Shown piece by piece: positions 34,257 through 42,459 of a stretch of 64,000 nt of DNA. The stretch's first letter is position 1. Each line of letters opens with the position of its first letter. The notes under the pieces are model-generated. The model ran no database searches, was not told the origin of the DNA, and worked only from the letters and a program-made list of their open reading frames with translations. The DNA comes from Streptomyces antioxidans (lineage in GTDB: Bacteria; Actinomycetota; Actinomycetes; Streptomycetales; Streptomycetaceae): the NCBI RefSeq assembly GCF_000968685.2, contig NZ_LAKD02000120.1, positions 83,997-147,996 of the forward strand, written 5' to 3'. Made by a program: the position numbers and the translations under genes.

Positions 34257-35807
34257 TCACCTGCCCGGGCCAACGGCGGACGCCCGCGCGGAGGAAGCGG
34301 ACCCGGATGGCGGAGCGGAGCGGCGCCGGGTGCGCCCGGCGAGAACCACCGCCACGGCCACGGTGCCGACGAGCACGCCCCAGGACACGAGATCACCCGT
34401 GCGGGAGTACGGGGTGCGCGAGCCGTGGCGGGGAACGTCGGCGTACCAGACGCCCGCGTCGGTGGTGGTGTCCTGCGTGGACAGCAGCCGTCCGGTGGCG
34501 TCATAGGCGCTGGACTGGCCGTTGAAATCCTGCCGGACCAGCGCATAGCCGTTCTCGATCGCGCGCAGCCCGGCCATGGCGGTGTGGGTGCGCCCCATCT
34601 CGGGCCAGTCGCCGCCGGGGACGAAGACGATGTCGGCGTCGATGTGGTTGCCCGCCGGGAAGTCGGCGTCGTAGCAGATGACGTTCCCCAGGCGTCCGTA
34701 CGGGGTGTCGACGACGGGCACATGGCCGTCGCCCGGTGTGTAGATCTCGAGCCCGGGGATGGGCCGGGCCTTCTCGTAGTCCCACAGCTTCCTGCCGTCG
34801 GGGCCGAAGAGATGGGTCTCGTCCCTGCCGTGGGGCGCGTCCGGGAGATAGGTCAGGTCGGCCACCAGAAGATAGACGTGGTGCGCGTCCGCCGCCGCCG
34901 ATGCCCGGCGCAGGAACGCGCGGTGGTCCTCATCGGTCACCCGCGCGGCGTTCTCGGACCAGACGACGATCCGCGCTCCGGCGGCGGCCGCCCGGGCGGT
35001 CTGGCGGAACAGGTCGTCCAGGAGCGGTCGCATGGCCCTGCGCACATCGGCCCGGTCGACACGGCGGGGGTCGGTGACGGCGAGCCGGGAGGCGCCGTGC
35101 ACCGCCGTCTCGGCGTCGATGGCCGCGCGGCTCGGATTGATACCGGCCACTTTGACGGTGTCGCCGCCGGTGTCCGTGGACATCAGGCGGAGCTGCCCAC
35201 CGACGACGATCAGCGCGACGGCCGTGGCGTAGGCGGCGGCCCACCGCAGAGCGGGTCGGTGGAGCCCCCGCTCCCAGACCAGATTGCCGATCGTCGCACC
35301 CGCCCCGATGACGAACGCGATGGCATACGGCCCGGTCAGCGCGGTGATCTGCAGCAGTGCGGTACTCGTGTGCTGGGACGCGGCCCGCATGCCGTAGGCG
35401 GTGCCGAACGGGCCGTAGGTGCCGAGGAGGAATTCCACGGACATGGCCGCGGCCGGGAACAGCAGCACCCGGCCGAGGGTCCCTGCGCGCGGGCCGAGCA
35501 GCCGGTCGACGAGGTACGGCAGCCCGTAGGCCACTCCGAAGGCAACGTCCCCCAGGAAGACGAGCCAGGTGATGGGTACGGCGAGTTCGGCCATCCACAC
35601 CGCGGCCGACGCCACCGTGACGGCGAACACCGCGGGCAGTGCCACGAGCGGGCGGGTGTGGCGCAGGAAGCGGAGGAGGAGCAGCGGCGCCACCCATGCG
35701 GCCAACGGCACGTCGAACCGGCCGCCGACGGACAGCAAGGACGCCGCGGCGCCGCCCCAAAGCCACCGCCAGGGGCGTTGGGCGGGAGGGGCGAGTCGTT
35801 CGGTCAT
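34257..35807 (-). CDS. Apolipoprotein N-acyltransferase-like protein
   Basis: This 516-residue membrane protein has seven or so N-terminal transmembrane helices, then a nitrilase/carbon-nitrogen hydrolase domain. The catalytic triad is visible as Glu285 (IVVWSENAA), Lys346 (DYEKARPIPG) and Cys378 (GNVICYDADF), and a C-terminal helix follows (LVSWGVLVGTVAVAVVL). This is the plan of Lnt, which adds the third acyl chain to lipoproteins at the outer face of the membrane. Streptomyces species carry more than one homologue, and this one differs from the best-studied form in its N-terminal segment, so the substrate could differ. It is divergent from a TetR gene. Confidence 0.82.
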   Translation of the reverse strand: MTERLAPPAQRPWRWLWGGAAASLLSVGGRFDVPLAAWVAPLLLLRFLRHTRPLVALPAVFAVTVASAAVWMAELAVPITWLVFLGDVAFGVAYGLPYLVDRLLGPRAGTLGRVLLFPAAAMSVEFLLGTYGPFGTAYGMRAASQHTSTALLQITALTGPYAIAFVIGAGATIGNLVWERGLHRPALRWAAAYATAVALIVVGGQLRLMSTDTGGDTVKVAGINPSRAAIDAETAVHGASRLAVTDPRRVDRADVRRAMRPLLDDLFRQTARAAAAGARIVVWSENAARVTDEDHRAFLRRASAAADAHHVYLLVADLTYLPDAPHGRDETHLFGPDGRKLWDYEKARPIPGLEIYTPGDGHVPVVDTPYGRLGNVICYDADFPAGNHIDADIVFVPGGDWPEMGRTHTAMAGLRAIENGYALVRQDFNGQSSAYDATGRLLSTQDTTTDAGVWYADVPRHGSRTPYSRTGDLVSWGVLVGTVAVAVVLAGRTRRRSAPPSGSASSARASAVGPGR

Positions 35808-35865
35808 CGGGCGCTCCCGTGGGCGGGCCGCGTCCCCACGGACCGGCCCGCATCGATGTGTACGA

Positions 35866-35895
35866 TGTCCACATTGAAGGATGGAGGTGTGGACA
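35866..35895. promoter_or_regulatory. Inverted repeat at the TetR gene start
   Basis: TGTCCACA (35866-35873) and TGTGGACA (35888-35895) form a perfect 8-base dyad with a 14-base gap (centres 22 bases apart), straddling the predicted TetR start and lying 59 bases from the divergent Lnt-like gene. It is a plausible operator for autoregulation. Confidence 0.55.
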
Positions 35896-36507
35896 CTGTC
35901 AACATCTACTGGTGCGGGATACCACCACGGGGATCTGCGCGCGGCCCTGCTGGACTCCGCTCTGGCGCTCCTCAACACCGAGGGCCCGGGCGAACTGTCG
36001 CTGCGCGCGGTCGCCCGGCACGCCGGGGTCTCCGCGAACGCCCCCTACCGCCACTACCGCGACAAGGAGGCGCTGCTCGCCGCCCTCGCCACCCGCGGCT
36101 TCACGGAGCTGGGCGAACGCCTCGCCGCGGTCGGCCCCGGGGACGGCCCCGACGCGGAGCTCATCGCGATGGCGCGCACGGCGGTCGACTACGCGCTGGA
36201 CCACCCCGGGGTGTACCGCCTGATGTTCGGGCAGGCGTGCAGCACCCACCCCGACGCCATCGCCGCCTCCGACGCGGCGATCGCCATCGTGGCGGAGCGC
36301 ATCGCGGCCATCGCGGAAGCGGAGCGGCGCGAGCCCCTGCGGATCGGGCTCTGGGCCCTCGTCCACGGGCTGAGCACACTGCTGCTCGACGAACGGCTCG
36401 GCACACCGACGCGTGCGGAGGCCGACGCCCTGGTGGAGACGGTCGTACGCACCCTGCTGGGCGCGGGCCCCGGCCTCAGTGCTCCTGGGCGGTGGGGCGC
36501 ACCATGA
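35881..36507 (+). CDS. TetR-family regulator (WHG-type C-terminus)
   Basis: This 208-residue regulator has the TetR helix-turn-helix near the N-terminus (ELSLRAVARHAGVSANAPYRHYRDKEALL, read as two parts of the HTH) and the C-terminal segment LWALVHGLSTLLLDE typical of the WHG subgroup. ATG 35881 is within a palindromic operator; GTG 35887 in the same frame is possible and only shortens the disordered tail. It overlaps the convergent SDR gene by 32 bases. The divergent Lnt-like gene and the SDR are its likely targets. The ligand is unknown. Confidence 0.9.
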   Translation: MEVWTLSTSTGAGYHHGDLRAALLDSALALLNTEGPGELSLRAVARHAGVSANAPYRHYRDKEALLAALATRGFTELGERLAAVGPGDGPDAELIAMARTAVDYALDHPGVYRLMFGQACSTHPDAIAASDAAIAIVAERIAAIAEAERREPLRIGLWALVHGLSTLLLDERLGTPTRAEADALVETVVRTLLGAGPGLSAPGRWGAP

Positions 36508-37282
36508 CCTCGTTGACGGCGGCGTGCGAGGGCTGGGTGACCATGAAGGCGATCGCGCGGGCGATGTCCTCGGGGTGCAGCCAGAGCTCGCGCGGCATCC
36601 CGCGCCCGGCGGCGGCGACCGCGCTGTCGGTCGTCAGCTCCGTGGCGACCATGCCCGGCTCGATCACCCCCACCCGGACACCGCGGCCGGTCACCTCCTG
36701 GCGCATGGCCTCGCTCATGGCGCCCACCGCATGTTTGGTGGCCGAGTACACGCCGTTGGCGGGCCGCACCACCCGGCCCGCCACCGAGCTGACGTTCACC
36801 ACATCCGCCACCCCGCGCGGGCCGTCGGAAGCCGCCCGCAGCAGATGCGGCAGCGCCTGCTGGGAGGTGTGCAGCACGGTCTTGACGTTGAGGTCGAGTA
36901 CCCGCTCCCAGCCCTCGGGGTCGCCCTCCTCGATCCTGCCGGGCGCCACGGCGCCGGCGTTGTTCACCAGCACATCGAGCCGCCCGCACCGCTCGACGGC
37001 GTCCTCGACGCACTGACGGGCCCGCGCCGTGTCCCGCAGATCGGCGGCGAGGACGGCACAGGAGCGGCCCTCCTTCCGTACGGTGGCGGCCAGGTCCTCC
37101 AGCCGTTCCGTACGGCGGGCCACCAGTGCGAGATCGGCTCCCTGCCGGGCCAGTGCCACGGCGGTGGCCGCTCCGATGCCGCTGGACGCGCCGGTCACCA
37201 GCGCCACGCAGCCCGACAGCGGGCCGTAGGGAGACACGGCCTCTCCGGAGTTCCGGTCATTCCCGGTGTTCATATCCGTCAC
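36476..37282 (-). CDS. Short-chain dehydrogenase/reductase
   Basis: This 268-residue classical SDR shows TGASSGIG at the cofactor site, NNAG (VLVNNAGAVAPG), catalytic Ser in VVNVSSVAG, and YSATK with Tyr/Lys. GTG 37282 is preferred, with GGAG five bases upstream; ATG 37273 is an alternative. Its 3' end overlaps the TetR gene on the opposite strand by 32 bases. It resembles the clavaldehyde-dehydrogenase/serine-dehydrogenase-like SDRs of actinobacteria, but the substrate is not known. Confidence 0.92.
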   Translation of the reverse strand: MTDMNTGNDRNSGEAVSPYGPLSGCVALVTGASSGIGAATAVALARQGADLALVARRTERLEDLAATVRKEGRSCAVLAADLRDTARARQCVEDAVERCGRLDVLVNNAGAVAPGRIEEGDPEGWERVLDLNVKTVLHTSQQALPHLLRAASDGPRGVADVVNVSSVAGRVVRPANGVYSATKHAVGAMSEAMRQEVTGRGVRVGVIEPGMVATELTTDSAVAAAGRGMPRELWLHPEDIARAIAFMVTQPSHAAVNEVMVRPTAQEH

Positions 37283-37645
37283 CCTGGCTCCCTGGTCCTA
37301 TGGGGGGATGGGGAGGCCACTTGAGTCGCGTGGCCCGGGGCGTGCACCGAGTACCCCGGCGGAGGCCGTCCATCGCCACCGATCCCCACGATTCGCTCGC
37401 GGCCACGTCCCGTCCGCACCCGGGCCGGGCCCTCTCCGGACACCCCCGCCAGTACCCGACCGGCGTATGCCAATAGGCCGTTGGGGTCCCGCTGCTGTCC
37501 AGCCTGAGCACCCTGCCGCCGGGTCCCGGCGACTATCTGACTTTGAGCCCTCGTACCGCCGGGACGCCTGAGCCCTCGTACCGCCGGAACGGCGCTCGAC
37601 CGCCGGGCCCACCCGTCCGCCCCACTCGCCCAGGGAGCCGAGACC
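37283..37645. other. Intergenic region with direct repeats before dhaK
   Basis: This 363-base gap divides the SDR gene from dhaK. I see no gene in it. It carries the two-copy repeat annotated at 37544-37591 and presumably the promoter of dhaKL. AGGGAG 37632-37637 is the ribosome-binding site of dhaK. Confidence 0.5.
37544..37591. repeat. Tandem 25-base repeat upstream of dhaK
   Basis: TGAGCCCTCGTACCGCCGG plus (G/A)ACG occurs at 37544-37566 and 37569-37591 with 22 of 23 matches, at a 25-base period. It may be a slippage product or a pair of regulator half-sites for dhaKL. Confidence 0.7.
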
Positions 37646-38644
37646 ATGCCCCAGTACTTCCGCGACTCACCCGAGTCTCTCGTTCCCGACGCGCTCGCGG
37701 GCTTCGCCGCCGCCCACGCCGATCTCGTCGCCTACCAGCCCGACCACGGATACTTCCGCACCCGCCACACCGCGCCCGTCCGCCGCGTCGGGCTGGTGTC
37801 GGGCGGCGGGTCCGGCCATGAACCACTGCACTCCGGTTTCCTCGGGACGGGGATGCTGGACGCCTCCTGCCCCGGCCGGATCTTCGCCTCGCCCCACAAC
37901 CGGCAGATCTTCGAGGCCAGCCGGGCCGTCGCCCGGGCCGACGGGGTGCTGCACATCGTCAAGAACTACACCGGAGACCGCATCAACTTCGGCATCGCCG
38001 CCGAGCGCCTGGCCCACGAGGGCATCCGCTGCGCCCGTGTCCTCATCGACGACGACCTCGCCACCGACTCTGACGACATCGCGGTCGGCCGCCGCGGCAC
38101 CGGTGCCACCCTGATCGTCGAGAAGATCCTCGGCGCCGCCGCCGACGAGGGACGCGGTCTTGAGGACCTGGTCGCACTCGGCACCGATGTGACCCGGCGG
38201 GCCCGCAGCCTCGCCGTCGCCGCGGCCGCCCACACCACGCCCCAGTCCGGGACACCGGCCTTCACCCTGCCCGACAACGTCCTGGAGTTCGGGGTCGGCA
38301 TCCACGGCGAGCGGGCCGAGGGGACCACCCCGCACGCACCGCTGGGCAAGCTGGTCGAGACCATGACCGACCAGCTGCTGGCCGCGCTGCCTGACGGCGC
38401 GGGGACACGGGTGCTCGCCCTGGTCAACGGGCTGGGCTCGATCACCTCGCTGGAGCTGTACGGCATCCGCCACGCGGTCGCCAAGGCCCTGGACGACCGC
38501 GGTGTCGGCCTCGACCGGTCCATGACCGGCACCTTTGTGAGCGCCCTGGACATGCGGGGCTTCTCGCTGACCCTGTTCGCCACCGACGCGGAGGCGCTGC
38601 GGCTGTGGGACGCCCCCGCCCGCACCCCCGCCTGGCCCCTGTGA
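37646..38644 (+). CDS. dhaK: Dihydroxyacetone kinase subunit DhaK
   Basis: This 332-residue protein is the substrate-binding subunit of the PTS-type dihydroxyacetone kinase. It has the Gly-rich SGGGSGHEPLHSGF motif (about 52-65), the catalytic hemiaminal-forming His in FGVGIHGE (His220), and NGLGSITSLELYG near the C-terminus. It is followed by dhaL, 83 bases downstream, on the same strand. Length is normal (E. coli DhaK 356). ATG is preceded by AGGGAG. Confidence 0.95.
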   Translation: MPQYFRDSPESLVPDALAGFAAAHADLVAYQPDHGYFRTRHTAPVRRVGLVSGGGSGHEPLHSGFLGTGMLDASCPGRIFASPHNRQIFEASRAVARADGVLHIVKNYTGDRINFGIAAERLAHEGIRCARVLIDDDLATDSDDIAVGRRGTGATLIVEKILGAAADEGRGLEDLVALGTDVTRRARSLAVAAAAHTTPQSGTPAFTLPDNVLEFGVGIHGERAEGTTPHAPLGKLVETMTDQLLAALPDGAGTRVLALVNGLGSITSLELYGIRHAVAKALDDRGVGLDRSMTGTFVSALDMRGFSLTLFATDAEALRLWDAPARTPAWPL

Positions 38645-38727
38645 CCACCTGCCCCCTGTGCCCGCCTGGTCCCCGTGACCGCCTGATCCCCGTGACCCCG
38701 CCACCGCCCCGAGGAGTTGCCCCGCCC

Positions 38728-39429
38728 ATGCCCCACCAGCCCGGCCCCAAGGGCCTCACCCACTCCGACGTCATGGACTGGATGACACGGTTCGCCGCCA
38801 CCGTACGCTCCGTGGAACCCGAGCTCACCGCCCTCGACCAGAAGGCGGGCGACGGGGACTTCGGCGCCAATCTGGTCACCGGGATGGACGGCGTACGCCG
38901 TGCGCTGGACGCCCTGGCGGCGGGCGCGGGAAACGGCGAGCGGGACCGGAGGGGCCCGGACGCACCGCTGGACGCCGCCGCACGGGTGTTCCTCGACGAC
39001 GTGGGCGGCACCAGCGGCCCCCTGTTCGGGCTGCTCTTCCAGGAGCTCGCCGACGCGCTCGGGGTGGCCGCCCATCCGCCCGGAACCGCGGCGCTGGCCC
39101 TCGGCACCGCCGCGGGCGCGGCGGCGATCCAGCGGGTCGGCGAGGCCGAGGTGGGTGACAAGACGATGGTGGACGCCCTCGTTCCCGCCGCGCGGGCCCT
39201 CGCCTCCTGCGAACCCACCGCCGATCCCGGCCACGCGCTCCGTGTGGCCGCGGTGGCGGCCCACCGGGGCGCCCGCTCCACGACCGATCTGCGTGCCCGC
39301 CGCGGGCGCGCCAGCTACACCGGCGACCACTCGCGCGGCGTCCCCGACCCGGGTGCCCTGGCCGTCGCCCTGCTGTTCGCCTCCGCACACGCCGAGCTCA
39401 CCTCGCTCGACCGGCTACCGGCGTCCTGA
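38728..39429 (+). CDS. dhaL: Dihydroxyacetone kinase subunit DhaL
   Basis: This 233-residue protein is the ADP-binding subunit that passes phosphate from DhaM to dihydroxyacetone. The Asp-rich nucleotide/Mg site DQKAGDGDFGANL (about residues 35-47) and the loop GGTSGPLFGLLFQEL are clear. The last codons lie in a perfect 20-base tandem duplication. GAGGAG precedes the ATG by a somewhat long spacer. No DhaM gene follows, so the phosphate donor must be encoded elsewhere or the ATP-using route operates. Confidence 0.93.
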   Translation: MPHQPGPKGLTHSDVMDWMTRFAATVRSVEPELTALDQKAGDGDFGANLVTGMDGVRRALDALAAGAGNGERDRRGPDAPLDAAARVFLDDVGGTSGPLFGLLFQELADALGVAAHPPGTAALALGTAAGAAAIQRVGEAEVGDKTMVDALVPAARALASCEPTADPGHALRVAAVAAHRGARSTTDLRARRGRASYTGDHSRGVPDPGALAVALLFASAHAELTSLDRLPAS

Positions 39430-39452
39430 GGAGGCTACCGGCGTCCTGAGGA
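39413..39452. repeat. Perfect 20-base tandem duplication at the dhaL 3' end
   Basis: GGCTACCGGCGTCCTGAGGA occurs twice in a row (39413-39432 and 39433-39452). The first copy contains the dhaL stop. It looks like a recent slippage duplication without effect on the protein. Confidence 0.85.
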
Positions 39453-39619
39453 GGCAGCCCGAGTCCATCAGGGGTCCCCGGAACGTGCCGCCCGCCGGTG
39501 AACGCCGCGGCCGGGCCGCACGTACTGGGGCCCGAGTCCTGGACCGCATGAGAGGAGCAGAGCGGGGCAGACGACCAGGATTCGACTGTCGGCTCGATCA
39601 AAGGCGCCCGGGAGAATCT

Positions 39620-40714
39620 GTGCAGCAGGAGACCGCCGCCCGTGTGACCACACCACCGGCCCTGCCACGGCCGCGCGACGGCGGCGCGTCCGGAGGCCGG
39701 ACGCGCGACCCGTACTTCGACAACGCGAAGTACCTCACCATCGTGCTGGTGGCGTGCGGCCACGCATGGGAGCCGCTCACCTACGGCAGCCGGGCGGCCA
39801 CCGCGATCTACCTGACGGTCTACGCGTTCCACATGCCGGCGTTCGCCCTCATATCGGGCTACTTCTCGCGGAGTTTCGACATGGCGCCGGGGCGGGTGAA
39901 GCGGCTGCTCACCGGCGTCGTGGTGCCGTATCTGGTCTTCGAGGTGGCGTACACGCTCTTCTACCGCTGGGCGCAGGACGACCCGGGCTATCCGATCAGC
40001 CTGCTCGACCCCTGGTATGTGATGTGGTTCCTGGTCGCGCTGTTCATCTGGCGGGTCACCACCCCGCTGTGGCTCGCGCTGCGCCATCCGGTACCGGTCG
40101 CGCTGGCGGTGGCCGCGCTGGCCTCGATCTCACCGGAGGCCGGTGGGGATCTGGGTCTCCAGCGGGTGCTGGCGTTCCTCCCGTTCTTCGTGGCCGGACT
40201 CACCCTGCGCCCGGACCACTTCACCCGGCTGCGCACCCGGCGGGCCCGGCTGGCCGCCCTTCCGGTGGCGGCCTTCGCCCTGTGCACGGCGTACGCGGTG
40301 GCGCCCTGGATGGACGCGGAGTGGTTCTACCACCGCACGAGCGTCGCCAAGCTGGACGGCGTACCGCCCTGGGCCGGTCTGCTCACCACGCCCCTGCTCT
40401 TCGGTCTGGCGCTGGTGCTGACGGCCTGTTTCCTGGCCTGGGTGCCGGGGCGCCGTACCTGGTTCACCGCGCTCGGCTCGGGGACGCTGTACGGCTATCT
40501 GCTGCACGGCTTCATCATCAAGTCGTCCCGTTTCTGGGACTGGTACGACCACCCGTGGCTGCACACCCCGCTCGGGGAGCTCACCGTCACGGCGGCCGCG
40601 GTGCTCATGATCACCGCACTGTGCACGGAACCGGTGCGGCGGGTCCTGCGCGTTGTGGTGGAGCCGCGCATGGACTGGGCGTTCCGGCGCACCGGTTCGT
40701 CAGGCGCTTCCTGA
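39620..40714 (+). CDS. Membrane acyltransferase-3 family protein
   Basis: This 364-residue protein has about ten hydrophobic segments and the acyltransferase-3/fucose-4-O-acetylase pattern: DPYFDNAKYLTIVLVACGHAWEP with the active-site His, FHMPAFALISGYFSRSF, and later TLYGYLLHGFIIK. Such enzymes O-acetylate cell-surface sugars. GTG 39620 follows GGAGA by 5-6 bases. It is not coupled to dhaL (a 190-base gap and no terminator seen). The acceptor is unknown. Confidence 0.88.
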   Translation: MQQETAARVTTPPALPRPRDGGASGGRTRDPYFDNAKYLTIVLVACGHAWEPLTYGSRAATAIYLTVYAFHMPAFALISGYFSRSFDMAPGRVKRLLTGVVVPYLVFEVAYTLFYRWAQDDPGYPISLLDPWYVMWFLVALFIWRVTTPLWLALRHPVPVALAVAALASISPEAGGDLGLQRVLAFLPFFVAGLTLRPDHFTRLRTRRARLAALPVAAFALCTAYAVAPWMDAEWFYHRTSVAKLDGVPPWAGLLTTPLLFGLALVLTACFLAWVPGRRTWFTALGSGTLYGYLLHGFIIKSSRFWDWYDHPWLHTPLGELTVTAAAVLMITALCTEPVRRVLRVVVEPRMDWAFRRTGSSGAS

Positions 40715-40751
40715 GTGCGGCGGGCGCTCGCCGTCGGCGGCCGTAAAGCCG

Positions 40752-41399
40752 TCAGTGGCGGCGGACCTTGACGGTGTTGTCGGCGCGGGTGGCCGGCTGT
40801 CCTTCGGGGTCGGTCACCTTCTCCTCGTGGACCTCGCTGACGAGGACGTCCCACTCCCCTACCGCGAGCTCCAGCCCGGCCAGCACCTCCTCGGGGGTGG
40901 GGAAGTGGACGTCCGGATCGGGGTCGGTCGCCCAGGACGGGAATCCGGCGTGTCCGGTGATCAGCAGCACTCCGCCCGGTGCGACGGCGCCCGCGGCGCT
41001 GCGCAGGATCCGTTCCCGTGGCAGCTCGAGCCAGGAGTGCAGGAAGTGGGCGGAGACCAGGTCGAAGGTGCCGGGCGGGAAGGACACGGACAGGTCGTGC
41101 GGCTGCCATGTGATGCGGTCGCCGACGCCTTCCGACGCCGCGTGTTCTGCGCCGCGGTCGAGGGCCACCTGGGAGACGTCGACGGCGGTGACCCGCCAGC
41201 CCCGCCGGGCGAGCCAGATGGCGTCGGCTCCCTCGCCGCAGCCCAGGTCCAGGGCATGGCCGGGGGTCAGCCCGGTGACCTGGCGCACCAGGGCGGCGTT
41301 GGGCCTGCCGCTCCAGACGCGGTCCTCGGCACCGTAGAAGGTGTCCCAGAACTCCCCGGGTGTGGTGTCGGGCGGGATGTCGTGCGGCTTGGTGGTCAT
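40752..41399 (-). CDS. Class I SAM-dependent methyltransferase
   Basis: This 215-residue protein carries motif I ALDLGCGEGADAIWLARRG, an acidic strand end VTAVDVSQVALD and a motif IV-like FDLVSAHFLHSW. It resembles small TehB/UbiE-like methyltransferases involved in detoxification. It is divergent from an XRE-cupin regulator, 88 bases away, which may control it. Confidence 0.92.
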   Translation of the reverse strand: MTTKPHDIPPDTTPGEFWDTFYGAEDRVWSGRPNAALVRQVTGLTPGHALDLGCGEGADAIWLARRGWRVTAVDVSQVALDRGAEHAASEGVGDRITWQPHDLSVSFPPGTFDLVSAHFLHSWLELPRERILRSAAGAVAPGGVLLITGHAGFPSWATDPDPDVHFPTPEEVLAGLELAVGEWDVLVSEVHEEKVTDPEGQPATRADNTVKVRRH

Positions 41400-41451
41400 G
41401 TCGGATGTGCTCCCTTCGTTGGGTCAAGAGAGTGCGTCCGGCCGTGGCCGC

Positions 41452-41480
41452 TTGACAAAGAACTTTGCCGTGGTGGCAAA
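41452..41480. promoter_or_regulatory. Promoter with overlapping dyads at XRE-cupin gene
   Basis: TTGACA (41452-41457) is a consensus -35. CAAAGAACTTTG (41456-41467) and TTTGCCGTGGTGGCAAA (41464-41480) are overlapping inverted repeats that cover the core promoter. With a -10 near 41476-41481 the transcript would start at about the ATG, leaving the message leaderless. These dyads are likely operators for the XRE-cupin protein on both this gene and the methyltransferase. Confidence 0.5.
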
Positions 41481-41487
41481 TGACCTC

Positions 41488-42087
41488 ATGGCCGACGAAG
41501 ACCTCACCGAGGTGCTGACCGCCGTAGGGCCCCGGCTGCGGGCGCTCCGGCGCACCCGTGGCACCACTCTCGCCCAGCTCAGCGAGACGACGGGCATCTC
41601 GCTGAGCACCCTGTCGCGGCTGGAGTCGGGGCAGCGCAAGCCGACCCTGGAGTTGCTGCTGCCGCTGGCCAAGGCGTACGGAGTGCAGCTGGACGAGCTG
41701 GTGGGGGCGCCGGCCACCGGAGATCCCCGGGTCCATCCACGGCCGTTCACCCGGCACGGGCAGACCTTCATCCCGCTGACCCGCTATCTGGGCGGGCTGC
41801 ACGCGTACAAGCAGATCCTGCCGCCCCGGCCGCAGGGCGGCGGGAGCGATGAACCGCTGGAGCAGCGGGTGCACGAGGGCTATGAGTGGCTGTATGTGCT
41901 CTCCGGGCGGCTACGGCTGGCGCTGGGCGAGCACGATCTGGTGCTCACGGGCGGTGAGGCCGCCGAATTCGACACCCGCACCCCCCATGGCGTCGCCAAC
42001 GCCGGGGACCAGCCGGTGGAGTTCCTCTCGCTGTTCGGGGCGCAGGGCGAGCGCATCCATGTCCGCGCCCGCCCCGCCGGCAGCTGA
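41488..42087 (+). CDS. XRE-family regulator with cupin domain
   Basis: This 199-residue regulator has an N-terminal helix-turn-helix (LRALRRTRGTTLAQLSETTGIS, then STLSRLESGQRKPTL) and a C-terminal cupin-2 fold (about 110-195; VHEGYEWLYVLSGRL, then HGVANAGDQPVEFLSLF). This combination, as in PuuR-like regulators, binds small ligands through the cupin. No Shine-Dalgarno sequence is present at the ATG, and its position fits a leaderless transcript. It is divergent from the methyltransferase. Confidence 0.93.
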   Translation: MADEDLTEVLTAVGPRLRALRRTRGTTLAQLSETTGISLSTLSRLESGQRKPTLELLLPLAKAYGVQLDELVGAPATGDPRVHPRPFTRHGQTFIPLTRYLGGLHAYKQILPPRPQGGGSDEPLEQRVHEGYEWLYVLSGRLRLALGEHDLVLTGGEAAEFDTRTPHGVANAGDQPVEFLSLFGAQGERIHVRARPAGS

Positions 42088-42114
42088 GCCGCCCCGTGCC
42101 ACGCCGGGGGTTGT

Positions 42115-42351
42115 TCACCCCGAGGGCTCGTCCGGGACGGGCTGCTCGGGGTGCACGCTCCCGGTCTGCGGCCGGCCCTGCCGTCCGGTGCCGGACTCGT
42201 CCGTCTCGGGGACGTCGTCCACCTCGTCCGGCTCGTCACCGGCGCCCGCCACGTCCAGGTGGTCGGGACCGCTCTGCGCCTGCTGGTCGGGGAGGTCCCT
42301 GGGGACAACGCCCTGCTCCTCGCGTTCCTCCGCTCGTCGTTCGTCGCTCAC
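42115..42351 (-). CDS. Small acidic disordered protein
   Basis: GTG 42351 has AGGAG 7 bases upstream, and encodes 78 residues rich in Glu, Asp, Pro and Gln (VSDERRAEEREEQG, then GDEPDEVDDVPETDESG). No fold or membrane segment is predicted by eye. Acidic disordered proteins of this size are common in Streptomyces and of unknown function. It lies convergent to the XRE-cupin gene and 108 bases downstream of the cupin gene on the same strand. Confidence 0.5.
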   Translation of the reverse strand: MSDERRAEEREEQGVVPRDLPDQQAQSGPDHLDVAGAGDEPDEVDDVPETDESGTGRQGRPQTGSVHPEQPVPDEPSG

Positions 42352-42459
42352 GATGCCGCTCCTTTCGTCGGTGAAGGGGGCACAGCAGTGGCGATTACCC
42401 ACGAGGGGCGGACGGATGCACGGTCGGCCGGTCCGATGCGGCCATCCGCGCGCGGCCGG

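Noticed and set aside
33096..37016. A very long open frame over the spermidine-synthase-like, Lnt-like and TetR genes
   Set aside because: It is a third-position GC artefact antisense to and out of frame with better-supported genes.
42351..42402. A longer form of the small acidic protein starting at 42402
   Set aside because: The added residues lack a ribosome-binding site, while GTG 42351 has an ideal AGGAG.
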